Source of the DNA: CAYQJS01 sp964417895
Lineage (GTDB): Bacteria > Chloroflexota > UBA6077 > SHYK01
Assembly: GCA_964417895.1 (NCBI GenBank)
Contig: CAYQJS010000006.1
Location: forward strand, 1 to 64,000
Reading direction: 5' to 3'
Length of the DNA: 64,000 nt
Shown here one piece after another: positions 7,814-16,317 of this stretch. A program made the translations under genes and the position numbers. How positions within the stretch are numbered: the first letter of the stretch is position 1; the number at the start of each line of letters is the position of its first letter. The notes beneath the pieces are model-generated. The model was given only the letters and a program-made list of their open reading frames with translations. It ran no database searches and was not told the DNA's origin.

Positions 7814-8209
7814 GTGTTGACAGATCCTATCGCCGACATGCTAACGCGCGTCCGCAATGCGGCACGTGCGAAGCATCCTATTGTGGAAATGCCCTCATCT
7901 CGCATGAAGGTCGCCATCGCTGAGGTCTTGCGGGAGGAAGCGTTCATCCGCGGGTTCGATATTGTCGGCGCCGGGCCCAAGAAAAAGCTTCGCATTCTGC
8001 TGTCGTATTCGCCCACGAAAGAGCCTCGTCTGCTCGGGCTGAAGCGGATCAGTAAGCCGGGGTTACGCGTGTACGTTCAGAAGAACGAGATTCCGGCCGT
8101 GTACGGCGGTTCCGGAATCGCAGTAGTATCGACGCCCCACGGGGTGATGACAGGCGAGCGTGCACGCCGTGAGAACGTGGGCGGCGAGCTGCTGGCATAC
8201 GTCTGGTAA
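7814..8209 (+). CDS. rpsH: 30S ribosomal protein S8
   Basis: Primary 16S rRNA-binding protein that in many bacteria also represses the spc operon. The product of about 131 residues begins VLTDPIADMLTRVRNAARAK from a GTG at 7814 (the next codon TTG at 7817 is an alternative). The C-terminal signature STPHGVMTGERARRENVGGE is present. Length matches the family. It starts 12 bases after rpsN and is followed by rplF after a GGAGG. Confidence 0.95.
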   Translation: MLTDPIADMLTRVRNAARAKHPIVEMPSSRMKVAIAEVLREEAFIRGFDIVGAGPKKKLRILLSYSPTKEPRLLGLKRISKPGLRVYVQKNEIPAVYGGSGIAVVSTPHGVMTGERARRENVGGELLAYVW

Positions 8210-8225
8210 AGGAGGCAGTTGAGTC

Positions 8226-8768
8226 GTGTCACGTGTGGGACGCACTCCGGTTACCGTGCCGGCAGCAGTAAAAGTTGAGATCGCAGATGCTGAAGTCATC
8301 GTCACCGGTCCGAAGGGGAAGCTGTCGCACTCCGTGCCATCGGGCATCAGTCTTCATGCTGAGGGAAACATGCTGATCGTCGAGCGTGAGTCCGACGACC
8401 GTCGGCTCCGGTCCCTCCATGGGTTGACCCGCACGCTCGTCAACAACATGGTGGTCGGTGTCACCGATGGCTTCGAGAAGCGGCTGGAAATCGTCGGGAC
8501 CGGCTACCGGGCGCAACCGGCCAGCCGCGGGCTCACCATCTCCGTGGGCTATTCGCATCCGGTACCCTTCGACGCACCCGAAGGCATAACCCTCACCATG
8601 GACGGCCCACGCGTCGTGGTTGGCGGGATCGACAAACAGGCGGTGGGCGAAGTGGCCGCCCAGATCCGGCGCATCCGGCCGCCCGAGCCCTACAAGGGGA
8701 AGGGGATACGCTACCTGGGCGAAGTGGTGCGTCGGAAGGCCGGCAAAGCCGGCAGTAAGAAACGGTAA
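8226..8768 (+). CDS. rplF: 50S ribosomal protein L6
   Basis: L6 binds near the sarcin-ricin loop where the elongation factors act. The 180 residues start with GTG as MSRVGRTPVTVPAAVKVEI and show the internal two-fold repeat typical of L6, with VTGPKGKLSHSVP in the first half and EPYKGKGIRYLGEVVRRKAG near the C-terminus. AAGGAGG precedes the start by about ten bases. Confidence 0.97.
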   Translation: MSRVGRTPVTVPAAVKVEIADAEVIVTGPKGKLSHSVPSGISLHAEGNMLIVERESDDRRLRSLHGLTRTLVNNMVVGVTDGFEKRLEIVGTGYRAQPASRGLTISVGYSHPVPFDAPEGITLTMDGPRVVVGGIDKQAVGEVAAQIRRIRPPEPYKGKGIRYLGEVVRRKAGKAGSKKR

Positions 8769-8786
8769 CAGGAAGGAGCAGCGCCC

Positions 8787-9149
8787 TTGTTCAAGCCCGC
8801 GGATGCTCGCGCGGCGCGACAACGCCGGCACCTGCGTCTCAGGAAACGCCTGAGGGGCACCAGCGCTCGGCCTCGGCTGTGCGTGTTCCGCAGCCTGCAG
8901 CACATCTACGCGCAGGTGATCGACGATACCAGCGGCCAGACTCTCGTCTCTGCTTCGACGCTCGACGCTCCCTTGCGGGGGCAACCGGGTGACAAGGCGG
9001 AGCGGGCGAAAGCCGTAGGAGCCGCCATCGCGGAGCGGGCAAGGGCAGCCGGGATCACGCAGGTCGTCTTCGACCGGGGTGGCTACCAGTACCATGGTCG
9101 GGTGCGCACCCTGGCGGAGGCTGCACGCGAAGGCGGTCTGGAGTTTTGA
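8787..9149 (+). CDS. rplR: 50S ribosomal protein L18
   Basis: 5S rRNA-binding protein of the central protuberance. The 120-residue TTG-started product contains RRHLRLRKRLRGTSARPRLC, FRSLQHIYAQVIDD and VFDRGGYQYHGRVRTLAEAA REGGLEF in its C-terminal half, the diagnostic part of L18. AGGAAGGAG lies about ten bases upstream. Order between rplF and rpsE is standard. Confidence 0.96.
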   Translation: MFKPADARAARQRRHLRLRKRLRGTSARPRLCVFRSLQHIYAQVIDDTSGQTLVSASTLDAPLRGQPGDKAERAKAVGAAIAERARAAGITQVVFDRGGYQYHGRVRTLAEAAREGGLEF

Positions 9150-9197
9150 TCAAGGGGTGCGGCGCCCGGCGCACACCCCCCGAGATTTGGAGAGCAA

Positions 9198-9767
9198 ATG
9201 GAGAAGGTTGAGACCGCGGGCCTCGTGCTCGAGGAGAAAGTCGTTCGGGTCAATCGTGTCGCTAAAGTTGTGAAGGGCGGGCGGCGCTTCAGCTTCAGCG
9301 CGGTGGTCGTGGTGGGCGATGGCCGCGGCACGGTTGGGTATGGGCTGGGCAAGGCTAACGAAGTGCCGGACTCCATCCGAAAGGGCGTTGAGAACGCGAA
9401 GAAGAACCTGATCCGCGTGCCGATGAGAGGTTCGACCATTCCTCACGAAACGCTGGCCACCTTTGGAGCTGCACGTGTGTTGATGAAGCCCGCTTCCGCC
9501 GGAACTGGAGTCATCGCCGGGGGCGCGGTCCGCGCGGTGATCGAGGCTGCCGGGATCAAGGACATCCTGACGAAATCGCTCGGGAGCGCGAATCCGATCA
9601 ACATCGTGAAGGCGACCGTGCGCGGCCTCTCCGAGCTGCGCGACCCTCGGGAGGCGCGCCGCGAGCGACGAGGGGCGGGCCGCACCGAACCGGCGGCCCT
9701 AGAGCGAGCGGCACGTCCAGAGGCCGTGGTAGAGCATGCCGTAAGTCAGCCCGCGGCGGATGCGTAG
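9198..9767 (+). CDS. rpsE: 30S ribosomal protein S5 with extended C-terminus
   Basis: S5 lies at the mRNA entry site and contributes to decoding accuracy. The double-stranded-RNA-binding N-terminal domain has EKVVRVNRVAKVVKGGRRFS and VGDGRGTVGYGLGKANEVPD; the C-terminal domain has NIVKATVRGLSELRDPREAR. After this the protein continues for roughly 30 residues rich in Arg, Ala and Glu, longer than most S5 tails. At 189 residues it is somewhat longer than the usual 165-175. It is followed directly by rpmD. Confidence 0.96.
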   Translation: MEKVETAGLVLEEKVVRVNRVAKVVKGGRRFSFSAVVVVGDGRGTVGYGLGKANEVPDSIRKGVENAKKNLIRVPMRGSTIPHETLATFGAARVLMKPASAGTGVIAGGAVRAVIEAAGIKDILTKSLGSANPINIVKATVRGLSELRDPREARRERRGAGRTEPAALERAARPEAVVEHAVSQPAADA

Positions 9768-9768
9768 C

Positions 9769-9972
9769 ATGGCCGGGACCCTCTCAGTCAAACTCATCAA
9801 GAGTGTCGTCGGTTATCCGGCGCGGCAGCGGGCTACCGTCCGCAGTCTGGGGCTGCGACGAATCAACTCACGGGCGGCGCTTCCGGATACGGCCGTGGTC
9901 CGAGGGATGATCCGAAAGGTCCGGCACCTGGTAAGCGTGGACTACGGCGAGGGCCGCAATGAAGCTTCATGA
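9769..9972 (+). CDS. rpmD: 50S ribosomal protein L30
   Basis: Small large-subunit protein of bacterial type. From the ATG at 9769 (one base after the rpsE stop) it has 67 residues and the L30 pattern LSVKLIKSVVGYPARQRATV followed by RSLGLRRINSRAALPDTAVV. The in-frame ATG at 9760 would overlap rpsE by eight bases. Its 3' end overlaps rplO by 14 bases. Confidence 0.94.
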   Translation: MAGTLSVKLIKSVVGYPARQRATVRSLGLRRINSRAALPDTAVVRGMIRKVRHLVSVDYGEGRNEAS

Positions 9973-10411
9973 TCTCACGGCGCCAGCGGGGGCCAGACCA
10001 CGCCGGCGACGACTTGGCCGAGGGCTCGGCTCAGGGCGGGGAAAGACAGCCGGACGCGGCATGAAGGGCCAGAAGGCACGGTCCGGTGGAGGCGTGCCCC
10101 CGTATTTCGAGGGCGGTCAGCTTCCGCTTGTACGGAAGCTCCCTTATCGCCGGGGCTTCACCAATGCCTTTCGCGTCGAGTATGAGGTTGTCAACCTCGA
10201 CCAGCTTGAGACGCTGCCCGGGGGCTCCGAGGTGACACCCGGCTCCCTGCGCGCGACCGGTCTCATCCGCCGCGGGAACGACCGAGTGAAGATCCTCGCG
10301 CGAGGGGCTCTGACGAAATCATTAACGGTTCGGGCGCACGCGTTTTCGGCAGCCGCACGGCAGGCGATCGACGCCGCGGGGGGCTCTGCCGAGGAGATCG
10401 GCCGTGCTTGA
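9959..10411 (+). CDS. rplO: 50S ribosomal protein L15
   Basis: L15 organises 23S rRNA during assembly. The 150 residues begin MKLHDLTAPAGARPRRRRLG and have the glycine-rich GRGLGSGRGKTAGRGMKGQK and PYFEGGQLPLVRKLPYRRGF, which are family hallmarks. It overlaps rpmD at its start and secY by eight bases at its end, consistent with a tightly coupled operon. Confidence 0.96.
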   Translation: MKLHDLTAPAGARPRRRRLGRGLGSGRGKTAGRGMKGQKARSGGGVPPYFEGGQLPLVRKLPYRRGFTNAFRVEYEVVNLDQLETLPGGSEVTPGSLRATGLIRRGNDRVKILARGALTKSLTVRAHAFSAAARQAIDAAGGSAEEIGRA

Positions 10412-11696
10412 CTCGCTGGTCAATGCGTTTCGTATCCCTGATCTCCGCGCCAAGCTAATCTTCACGCTCTCCATGCTCGTTATCTTTCGCTTTCTGGCCC
10501 ATGTCCCGGTGCCCGGGGTTGATTTCCAGGCGCTGCGCGAACTCTTCGCTAACAACCAACTGCTCGGGATGCTCAACCTGTTTTCAGGCGGCGGTCTCGC
10601 CGACTTTTCGATCGTCGCCATGGGTGTGTATCCCTATATCACGGCCACGATCATCATGCAGCTACTGATCCCGGTAATCCCACAGCTGGAGGCGCTGTCC
10701 AAAGAGGGAGAGTCCGGGCGTGCCAAGATCAACCAGTACATGCACTTTGCAACCGTTCCGCTGTCCGCGTTGCAGTCCTTCGGCACGGTGCAGTTCATCA
10801 ACAACACGGGCCAGGGGGTGATCATCCGGAATTTCGATCTGGGCGCCTATCCCGTTGAGACGTTGGCGATCATCGCGTCGATGGTGGCCGGCTCGATGCT
10901 CCTCGTGTGGATGGGAGAGCTGATTACGCAGAATGGCGTCGGTAACGGAGTGTCGATCATCATCTTCGCGGGCATCGTAGCCTCGCTGCCGCAGGTGATC
11001 GCGCAGGCTTTCGCCGGCCAGCTCAACGTGCTCGTCATGTTGGTGTTCGGACTGGTAGCGCTTGGCATCGTCGTCAGCATCATCCTGGTGTACGAGGGGC
11101 AGCGGCGCATCCCCGTCCAGTATGCACGCCGCCTCCGCGGGACTCGCTGGTACGGTGGGGGCAGTACGCACATTCCCATGCGTGTCAACTCTGCGGGCAT
11201 GATCCCGTTGATCTTTGCTTCGTCGCTGATGATCTTCCCCGGTACGCTGGCCAGCTACTTCACCGCGGTGGACAACGAGCTCGTCAAGAATGCCGCTCAG
11301 CTCGTCTATAACACCTTCTACGTTGGGGGCCCGTTCTACTGGGCGCTGTACTTCATCATGGTCGTAGGGTTCACGTTCTTCTACACCCTCGTCATCTTCC
11401 AGCAACAGAACATCGGCGAGAATCTCCAGAAGAACGGTGCATTTATCCCAGGCATCCGGCCCGGGCGCCCCACGGGCGAGTACCTGTATCGTGTGTTGAT
11501 TCGCATCACCTGCGTTGGCGCAGTGTTCCTGGGAATCGTGGCCGTTGCGCCATTCCTGCTTCAGCAGGTCACCAGTGTGCAGGCGCTGACGCTCTCCAGC
11601 ACGGGACTGCTGATCGTCGTCGGCGTCGTGCTGGACACCATCAAGCAACTCGAAGCCCAGCTCCTGATGCGCAACTATCGCGGGTTCATTCGCTAA
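10404..11696 (+). CDS. secY: Preprotein translocase subunit SecY
   Basis: Channel subunit of the SecYEG translocon in the cytoplasmic membrane. The 430 residues show ten hydrophobic segments, the plug region near residue 60, the loop ITQNGVGNGVSIIIFAGIVA around residue 180, and the cytoplasmic loop RRLRGTRWYGGGSTHIPMRV around residue 240. SecY-typical GENLQKNGAFIPGIRPGRPT lies near residue 345. The start overlaps rplO by eight bases; adk follows after 22 bases, the common secY-adk order. Confidence 0.97.
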   Translation: MLDSLVNAFRIPDLRAKLIFTLSMLVIFRFLAHVPVPGVDFQALRELFANNQLLGMLNLFSGGGLADFSIVAMGVYPYITATIIMQLLIPVIPQLEALSKEGESGRAKINQYMHFATVPLSALQSFGTVQFINNTGQGVIIRNFDLGAYPVETLAIIASMVAGSMLLVWMGELITQNGVGNGVSIIIFAGIVASLPQVIAQAFAGQLNVLVMLVFGLVALGIVVSIILVYEGQRRIPVQYARRLRGTRWYGGGSTHIPMRVNSAGMIPLIFASSLMIFPGTLASYFTAVDNELVKNAAQLVYNTFYVGGPFYWALYFIMVVGFTFFYTLVIFQQQNIGENLQKNGAFIPGIRPGRPTGEYLYRVLIRITCVGAVFLGIVAVAPFLLQQVTSVQALTLSSTGLLIVVGVVLDTIKQLEAQLLMRNYRGFIR

Positions 11697-11718
11697 AGCG
11701 CGAGGGAGCGAGGGGGCT

Positions 11719-12378
11719 GTGCATATCGTTCTCATTGGGGCGCCTGGCGCGGGTAAGGGGACCCAGGCTGCGACGATGGCCCGGGAGTTGGGGCTAGCGC
11801 ACATCGCCAGTGGGGATATGTTTCGCGACGCGATGGCCCTTGGTACACGCCGAGGTCTGGTTGCCAAGGCATTCGTTGAGCGCGGAGAGCTCGTACCTGA
11901 CGAGATCACTGTTGGAATGGTGATGGATCGATTGGCACAGGATGACGCCAAGAAGGGTTGCATTCTCGACGGCTTCCCACGAAATATTCCGCAGGCCGAG
12001 GCCCTGGACCTCGCGATGCGCAATCGTGGAACACGAGTCGACGAGGCGCTCCATCTGGCGGTGTCCCGTGAAGAGCTGCTGCGACGGCTTTCGGGGCGCT
12101 GGCTGTGCCGTACCTGTCAGACGTCCTATCACGATGTGTTCAACCCGCCGGCGCAAACCGGGCGTTGTGATGTCTGCGGGGGCGAGCTTTACCAACGGGA
12201 TGACGACTCGCGAGCCACAGCCGAGCGGCGACTGAGTGTCTATTTTGAACAGACAGCGCCATTGATCGACTACTACCGTCGGCAGTGCATTCTGGATGAG
12301 GTCGATGGGGAACAGAGCATCCTCGACGTTCACGAGGGGATGCTCGCCGCCATTCGCCGCCGGACGATCACTATCTGA
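11719..12378 (+). CDS. adk: Adenylate kinase, zinc-containing LID
   Basis: Interconverts ATP plus AMP with two ADP. The GTG-started 219-residue product has the P-loop GAPGAGKGTQ at residues 7-16, the AMP-binding segment GDMFRDAM, CILDGFPRNIPQAEAL, and a long LID with cysteines at about 130, 133, 150 and 153 that bind structural zinc. A GAGGGAGCGAGG stretch lies just before the start. In most bacteria map and infA follow adk; here rpmJ follows directly. Confidence 0.97.
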   Translation: MHIVLIGAPGAGKGTQAATMARELGLAHIASGDMFRDAMALGTRRGLVAKAFVERGELVPDEITVGMVMDRLAQDDAKKGCILDGFPRNIPQAEALDLAMRNRGTRVDEALHLAVSREELLRRLSGRWLCRTCQTSYHDVFNPPAQTGRCDVCGGELYQRDDDSRATAERRLSVYFEQTAPLIDYYRRQCILDEVDGEQSILDVHEGMLAAIRRRTITI

Positions 12379-12417
12379 TAAAATGCTAGTTCCAGCTGTC
12401 GGGAGCCGGGCAAAGCC

Positions 12418-12531
12418 ATGAAAGTTCACGCGTCAGTCAAGCCACGCTGTGAGAAGTGCAAGATCATTCGGCGCCACGGTGTCGTCCGCGTGATCTGTGA
12501 GAACCCGCGCCACAAGCAGCGGCAGGGGTAG
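12418..12531 (+). CDS. rpmJ: 50S ribosomal protein L36
   Basis: A 37-residue protein, MKVHASVKPRCEKCKIIRRH followed by GVVRVICENPRHKQRQG. It has the zinc motif C-x2-C-x12-C-x4-H of the zinc-binding L36 form and the invariant basic C-terminus. It starts 39 bases after adk and precedes rpsM by 57 bases. Normal position for rpmJ, except that infA is not in front of it. Confidence 0.95.
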   Translation: MKVHASVKPRCEKCKIIRRHGVVRVICENPRHKQRQG

Positions 12532-12588
12532 GACGAGTTCGCGTCTCCTTTCCCGATATGGAGTGGAAAGGGGTGCAGGAGGGTCGCG

Positions 12589-12972
12589 TTGGCAAGAATC
12601 GCAGGGGTGGACATACCCAACGACAAGGGTGTGGAGATCGCACTAACGTACATCCACGGGATAGGGCGCACAAAGAGCCGCGAAGCTGTGGCGGCAGTTG
12701 GGGTGAGCCCCGCGACGCGGGTGAGGCAGCTGACCGAGGACGAAGTCTCTCGCCTGCGCGACTACATCGATCGGCACTTTATCGTCGAAGGGGATCTGAG
12801 GCGAGAAGTCAACCTCAACATCAAACGCCTGATGGAAATCGGGTGCTATCGGGGCCTGCGCCATCGGCGTGGGCTCCCGGTGCGCGGGCAGCGCACGCGC
12901 ACCAACGCTCGCACCCGGCGCGGGCCAAGGCGGACTGTGGCAGGACGGCGGCGAGTGGCGGCTAAGAAGTAG
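12589..12972 (+). CDS. rpsM: 30S ribosomal protein S13
   Basis: Head protein forming bridges to the large subunit. The TTG-started 127-residue product begins MARIAGVDIPNDKGVEIALT, has YIHGIGRTKSREAV with the helix-hairpin-helix, and ends in the basic GQRTRTNARTRRGPRRTVAG tail that reaches P-site tRNA. GCAGGAGGGTCG lies a few bases upstream of the TTG. Confidence 0.96.
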   Translation: MARIAGVDIPNDKGVEIALTYIHGIGRTKSREAVAAVGVSPATRVRQLTEDEVSRLRDYIDRHFIVEGDLRREVNLNIKRLMEIGCYRGLRHRRGLPVRGQRTRTNARTRRGPRRTVAGRRRVAAKK

Positions 12973-12993
12973 CGCCGCGGGCTGGAGGTATCG

Positions 12994-13389
12994 GTGGCTG
13001 ATCGACGGAGAGCGGCGCGACCTCGACGGCGTGAGCGGAAGCAAGTCCCGCGGGGAAACGCGTACGTTCAGTCGACGTTTAACAATACTCTCGTCACTCT
13101 GACGGACCCGGCGGGCAATGTCCTCTCATGGAGCAGCTCCGGCGCGGTCGGGTTCAAGGGCTCGCGCAAGAGCACCCCATTCGCCGCAAGCCAGGCCGCT
13201 GAGGACGCAGCGAAGAAGGCCATGGAGCATGGCCTGCGGACCGTAGACGTCTACGTGAAAGGTCCTGGCTCCGGTCGTGAGGCGGCGATCCGCTCTCTGC
13301 AGGCTACCGGACTCGCCATAAGCGCAATCATCGACGTCACGCCGATTCCCCATAATGGGTGCCGGCCACCGAAGAAGCGACGGGTCTGA
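12994..13389 (+). CDS. rpsK: 30S ribosomal protein S11
   Basis: Platform protein near the E-site codon. The GTG-started 131-residue product has a basic N-terminal tail, then AYVQSTFNNTLVTLTDPAGN, FKGSRKSTPFAASQAAEDAA and DVTPIPHNGCRPPKKRRV at the C-terminus, all diagnostic. Genes usually continue with rpsD; here rpoA follows and rpsD is absent from the cluster. Confidence 0.97.
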   Translation: MADRRRAARPRRRERKQVPRGNAYVQSTFNNTLVTLTDPAGNVLSWSSSGAVGFKGSRKSTPFAASQAAEDAAKKAMEHGLRTVDVYVKGPGSGREAAIRSLQATGLAISAIIDVTPIPHNGCRPPKKRRV

Positions 13390-13511
13390 TCGCCCGATTG
13401 GTGATCGCAGCGAGTCCCGTGAGAAGCGAGGCGACCCCGGCGGTTTCCCTCTTGGCGTCGAAGAGCGGCGCAGTTGAACCCTCGGTTGAACCCACGAAGG
13501 AGAATGCAAGG

Positions 13512-14678
13512 TTGCAGCAGGAAGAGATTACCTCCACTAGCCCGGAAGTGGAAACGGTCTATCTCTCGAGCGAGCTGGGACAGTTTGAGATCGAGCCCCT
13601 CACCAGCGGATTCGGGCTCACTCTTGGCAATGCGCTGCGGCGGGTGCTCCTGTCCTCCTTGACCGGAGCTGCGATCACCGAGATCCATTTGATGGACAGC
13701 CAGGATGATAGGGGTCGTGCCGTCGTCCACGAGTTCTCCACTGTGCAGGGCGTGCGGGAGGACACGACGGAGTTGATCCTGAACCTCAAGCAGGTCCGCT
13801 TGAGGTCGTACGTCAACGAGACGGTGTATGCAAGGCTCGACGTGACGGGTCCTGGGGTGGTCACAGCGGGAGACATTCAGGTGTCACCCGATGTCGAAGT
13901 CATAAACACCGGGCTGCCCATCGCCACGCTCGACAACCGCGGATCACACCTCGACCTCCGGCTCACGATCGAGAAAGGCCGCGGGTACCTCACCGCCGAG
14001 GGTAGAGAATCCCCGAGCATCGGTGTGATTCCCATCGATGCCGTTTTCACGCCCATTCGTCGCGTGAACTATCGAGTTGAGAAGACCCGCGTCGGGGCGC
14101 GGACTGACTACGACAAGCTTTTGTTGGAGATCCAGACGGACGGGACGCTCGGCCCGAAGGAGGCGCTGGGTCAGGCCGCACGGATCCTCATCGAGCAGTT
14201 CCAGACCTTCGCCGATCTCTCGATCCAGCCACAGACGAAGGGCCGGGATCGTATTACCCCACACGTCCCACCATCGATGACCGAGATGCCCATCGAATTC
14301 CTGGAGCTGTCGTCTCGAACCTACAATTGCCTCAAGCGCTCTCAGATCACGACCGTTGGTCAGCTGCTGCTGATGAGCGATGATGACCTGCTCGCGCTGC
14401 GCAACTTTGGACAGAAGTCGCTGGAGGAGTTGCGTGAAAAGTTAGCCGAGCACGGGATTCGGCTCCCTGAGGAGGGAGCTCTCCCTCGGTCCGGTGGAGA
14501 GGACGAGGAGGAGGAACACCTGGGCTCCTGGCCAGGGCGACCCTCCCGCCCACCCCCCGTCTTTGAGGAGGAACCTGAGGAAGAGGGGGAGTATGAAGAG
14601 GATGACGAACCGCTCGTTCGTCCGCGAGGCCATCGCGCCCGCGGCTACAGCCGCGGCCGGGGCGGTGACGACGAGTGA
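13512..14678 (+). CDS. rpoA: RNA polymerase alpha subunit with acidic and Arg-Gly tail
   Basis: Dimerises to start RNA polymerase assembly and contacts UP elements and activators. The TTG at 13512, about 9 bases after GAAGGAGA, gives a normal N-terminus; in-frame sequence extends back to 13359 inside rpsK but has no family support. Domain order: alpha-NTD with GFGLTLGNALRRVLLSSLTG, then alpha-CTD with IEFLELSSRTYNCLKRSQIT and NFGQKSLEELREKLAEHGIR. After the CTD come about 75 extra residues, first Glu/Asp-rich and Pro-rich, then RPRGHRARGYSRGRGG. Most alpha subunits stop shortly after the CTD. Confidence 0.95.
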   Translation: MQQEEITSTSPEVETVYLSSELGQFEIEPLTSGFGLTLGNALRRVLLSSLTGAAITEIHLMDSQDDRGRAVVHEFSTVQGVREDTTELILNLKQVRLRSYVNETVYARLDVTGPGVVTAGDIQVSPDVEVINTGLPIATLDNRGSHLDLRLTIEKGRGYLTAEGRESPSIGVIPIDAVFTPIRRVNYRVEKTRVGARTDYDKLLLEIQTDGTLGPKEALGQAARILIEQFQTFADLSIQPQTKGRDRITPHVPPSMTEMPIEFLELSSRTYNCLKRSQITTVGQLLLMSDDDLLALRNFGQKSLEELREKLAEHGIRLPEEGALPRSGGEDEEEEHLGSWPGRPSRPPPVFEEEPEEEGEYEEDDEPLVRPRGHRARGYSRGRGGDDE

Positions 14679-14730
14679 CGAGGTCGAATGATCCACAACA
14701 CGGTTAAGAACACGGTCAAGGGAAACTGTC

Positions 14731-15084
14731 GTGCGGCATAGGGTAGGAAAGCGAAAGCTGGGTCGGCCGTCGGGTCATCGTTCCGCGTTGCTCCGCAACC
14801 AGGCCACCGATCTATTCCGCTACGAAAAGATTCGTACGACCGAGCCCAAGGCGAAAGAGCTGCGCGCGATTGCCGAGAAGCTCGTCACTCTGGCTAAACG
14901 AGGCGACCTCCACGCGAGGCGCCAGATCATCGCCACACTCTTCGACGTTCAGATCGCGCACAAGCTGGTGGATGAGCTCGCCCCCCGCTTCGCCGGACGG
15001 CCAGGCGGATACGTGCGTCTGTCGCGGCTTGGACCCCGGCGCGGAGACAGTGCGCCTATGGCCCAGGTCGAGCTAGCCTTCTAG
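14731..15084 (+). CDS. rplQ: 50S ribosomal protein L17
   Basis: Large-subunit protein encoded after rpoA in nearly all bacteria. The GTG-started product has 117 residues, beginning MRHRVGKRKLGRPSGHRSAL, with LLRNQATDLFRYEKIRTTEP KAKELRAIAEKLVTLAKRG and the C-terminal GGYVRLSRLGPRRGDSAPMA. Length is typical. truA begins 7 bases after its stop. Confidence 0.96.
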   Translation: MRHRVGKRKLGRPSGHRSALLRNQATDLFRYEKIRTTEPKAKELRAIAEKLVTLAKRGDLHARRQIIATLFDVQIAHKLVDELAPRFAGRPGGYVRLSRLGPRRGDSAPMAQVELAF

Positions 15085-15091
15085 CTCGTGT

Positions 15092-15844
15092 ATGCGGGTG
15101 ATTCGGCTCGACGTCGAGTACGAGGGCACGGACTTTTATGGGTATGCCCCCCAACCGGGCCTGCGAACCGTCGGAGGCGAGATCGAGGGTGTGTTGGCCC
15201 GCGTGCTCGGCGAATCGATCCGCGCGGTGCCCGGAGCCAGGACCGATGCAGGAGTGCACGCTCGCGGGCAGGTGGTAAGTTTCGAGACCCGGTCGGAAAC
15301 CCCCGCGCAGGAGATCCGGCGCGCTCTCAATGCACTGCTGGGAAAAGACGTGTCCGTCCTCGGCGCTGGGGAGGTTGCGCCCGGTTTCGATGCGCGACGA
15401 GCAGCACGGAGTCGGCGTTATGCGTACGCCATCTGGAACGCGCGAGAGCGCACGGTGTGGCACCGGCGTTCTACGTGGCATGTCGAGGCGCCATTGGATG
15501 TCCCAGCGATGGAGGCGGCATGCCAGCCGCTGGTTGGCATGTATGATTTCGCGGCGTTTCGTACGCATCGGTCACAAGACGATCCGAACCGGACTACCGT
15601 GCGCCGGGTGCTAGGGGCAACCTGGCGCCGCGACGAGGACGTTCCGGCGATAATACGTTTTGATATAGAGGCCGACGGTTTTCTGCGCCACATGGTCCGG
15701 TCGATCGTTGGTTCGGCCATGCTGGTTGGTGAGGGAAAACTTCCGATTGGCGCAATGAGCGAGATGCTTGCCCGCGGCGAGCGGGCCTCGGCGGGCCCAA
15801 CCGCCCCGGCTGAGGGCCTGACACTTCTCGCCGTGACCTACTGA
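15092..15844 (+). CDS. truA: tRNA pseudouridine(38-40) synthase TruA
   Basis: Isomerises uridines 38-40 in the anticodon stem-loop of many tRNAs. The 250-residue product has YEGTDFYGYAPQPGLRTVGG at the N-terminus, the catalytic aspartate segment PGARTDAGVHARGQVVSFET around residue 48, and FLRHMVRSIVGSAMLVGEGK near residue 195. The gene lies 7 bases after rplQ and 20 before rplM, the common rplQ-truA-rplM-rpsI order. Confidence 0.96.
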   Translation: MRVIRLDVEYEGTDFYGYAPQPGLRTVGGEIEGVLARVLGESIRAVPGARTDAGVHARGQVVSFETRSETPAQEIRRALNALLGKDVSVLGAGEVAPGFDARRAARSRRYAYAIWNARERTVWHRRSTWHVEAPLDVPAMEAACQPLVGMYDFAAFRTHRSQDDPNRTTVRRVLGATWRRDEDVPAIIRFDIEADGFLRHMVRSIVGSAMLVGEGKLPIGAMSEMLARGERASAGPTAPAEGLTLLAVTY

Positions 15845-15864
15845 AGGCGTCGGGGAGCCAGACA

Positions 15865-16317
15865 GTGAAGACAGAGCGGACTTACAGCCCGCGCGCAGCC
15901 GATGTGGCGCACGACTGGGTAGTTGTGGATGCGTCCAGCCGGCCGCTCGGGCGGCTGGCCAGCTACGTGGCTCAACTACTCCGCGGCAAGCACAAAGTCC
16001 TCTACGCGCCGCACATGGATCTGGGTGACTACGTGGTGGTCGTGAACGCGGCGCGCGTGGGGATCACCGGAAAGAACAAAGCGCAGCAGAAGATGTACTA
16101 CAGGCACTCGGGTTACCTGGGGAACCTTCGCGAGGTGAGCCTGGAGAAAATGATGGCGACCCGGCCTGAGCGGGTCGTTGAGCATGCCGTTCGGGGAATG
16201 CTGCCCAAGAATGCGCTTGGGCGCGCCATGTTTCGCAAGCTACGTGTTTATGCTGGCCCCACACACCCGCATGCCGCCCAGGTGGGCGGCCAGGAAAGGT
16301 CCGAAACAGATGGCTAG
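15865..16317 (+). CDS. rplM: 50S ribosomal protein L13
   Basis: Early assembly protein of the large subunit. GTG start, 150 residues, with DAHDW-like HDWVVVDASSRPLGRLASYV, LRGKHKVLYAPHMDLGDYVV, and RVVEHAVRGMLPKNALGRAM. The C-terminus YAGPTHPHAAQ is typical, followed by a few extra residues. Its stop overlaps the rpsI start by eight bases. Confidence 0.96.
   Translation: MKTERTYSPRAADVAHDWVVVDASSRPLGRLASYVAQLLRGKHKVLYAPHMDLGDYVVVVNAARVGITGKNKAQQKMYYRHSGYLGNLREVSLEKMMATRPERVVEHAVRGMLPKNALGRAMFRKLRVYAGPTHPHAAQVGGQERSETDG

Noticed and set aside
10662..12023. 453-codon minus-strand frame across secY and adk
   Set aside because: Antisense to two certain genes, His/Asp-rich composition, no recognisable domain.
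13359..13511. Extended N-terminus of RpoA starting inside rpsK
   Set aside because: No homology to alpha subunits and no ribosome site; the TTG at 13512 has GAAGGAGA and gives the expected N-terminus.
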